Assembly (NCBI GenBank): GCA_946553025.1
Contig: CAMNRM010000037.1
Span: 1-50,963 of the forward strand
Length of the DNA: 50,963 nucleotides
Source: an uncultured Clostridium sp.
Lineage (GTDB): Bacteria; Bacillota; Clostridia; Lachnospirales; Lachnospiraceae
Reading direction: 5' to 3'
The translations under genes were made by a program, and so were the position numbers. How positions within the stretch are numbered: position 1 is the first letter of the stretch; each line of letters opens with the position of its first letter. The notes below the pieces were generated by a model. That model made no database searches and had not been told where the DNA came from. It saw only the letters and a list, made by a program, of their open reading frames with translations. Below are positions 50,758-50,963 of this stretch, piece after piece.

Positions 50758-50829
50758 CTGGGCTAGCTGGATTCGAACCAGCGACTGCAGGAGTCAAAGT
50801 CCTGTGCCTTACCGCTTGGCGATAGCCCA
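50758..50829 (-). tRNA. tRNA-Gln (anticodon TTG)
   Basis: A 72-base cloverleaf on the minus strand: acceptor TGGGCTA/TAGCCCA with discriminator G, anticodon arm AGGA CTTTGAC TCCT giving anticodon TTG, and T-arm GCTGG TTCGAAT CCAGC. CCA is not encoded. Confidence 0.95.
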
Positions 50830-50893
50830 TCACATATACACTTCTTGCAATAGCTTAAAAACCGCTAAGCCCTGGGCCTAACGGTTGCAAAAG

Positions 50894-50963
50894 GGTGGAT
50901 ACAGGGACTCGAACCCTGGGCCTCCAGAGCCACAATCTGGCGCGCTAACCAACTGCGCTATAC
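50894..50963 (-). tRNA. tRNA-His (anticodon GTG), 5' end outside window
   Basis: Minus strand: anticodon arm CCAGA TTGTGGC TCTGG gives anticodon GTG, T-arm CAGGG TTCGAGT CCCTG, acceptor 3' strand TATCCAC with discriminator C, which is characteristic of tRNA-His. About four bases of the 5' acceptor strand lie beyond the right edge. It is upstream of tRNA-Gln, likely in one transcript. Confidence 0.92.

Overview
The window looks like chromosomal DNA of an anaerobic, endospore-forming Gram-positive bacterium of the Clostridia, most likely family Lachnospiraceae. Evidence: spo0A with a perfect 0A box, hemZ, rny, glgA, a recA-recX pair under a Firmicutes-type LexA box, strong AGGAGG-type ribosome binding sites before almost every gene, and an AAA/PD-(D/E)XK family that is abundant in gut Clostridia. 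No species is claimed.

Regions. (1) 1-4.9 kb: a large Glu/Gly-rich secreted protein running off the left edge, an XRE regulator and a SARP/BTAD regulator. (2) 5-7 kb: an orphan C5 DNA methyltransferase, a short overlapping ORF, a tiny membrane protein and a HAD-IIIA phosphatase. (3) 7-15.4 kb, AT-rich: BlaR1/BlaI-type signalling genes, a lipoprotein, a secreted PPC-domain protein, an unknown protein, a small membrane protein and a two-permease ABC transporter. The palindromic operator in the blaI promoter recurs in degenerate form at the promoters of the PPC gene and the ABC operon, so this block may be one regulon. (4) 15.4-21.7 kb: an AAA/PD-(D/E)XK gene, then a five-gene operon built on an ExbB/TolQ and ExbD/TolR-like pair, unusual in a one-membrane cell, and a PIN-domain/small-protein pair. 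(5) 21.8-31.9 kb: a carbohydrate locus with GH115-like hydrolase, CUT1 ABC importer, YesM/YesN-type two-component system and SASA/CE6-like acetylesterase, probably for decorated xylan oligosaccharides. (6) 32.2-50.9 kb: housekeeping genes on the minus strand (hemZ, MBL hydrolases, relA, apt, xerD, SpoIIM-like, NUDIX, proC, rny, recX, recA, yuiD-like, HD protein, glgA, spo0A, amidohydrolase, tRNA-Gln, tRNA-His).

Non-coding highlights: two near-identical ~170-bp elements with strong internal hairpins (15416 and 37142) and a possible remnant (25898), resembling a MITE or a standalone IS200/605-type guide RNA; a 33-bp tandem repeat upstream of apt with a related solitary unit upstream of spo0A; an 18-bp coding repeat in the surface protein; a 28-bp repeat made from the tail of the exbD-like gene; and a 30-bp repeat inside hemZ. 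All identifications are from reading the sequence; no database search was run.
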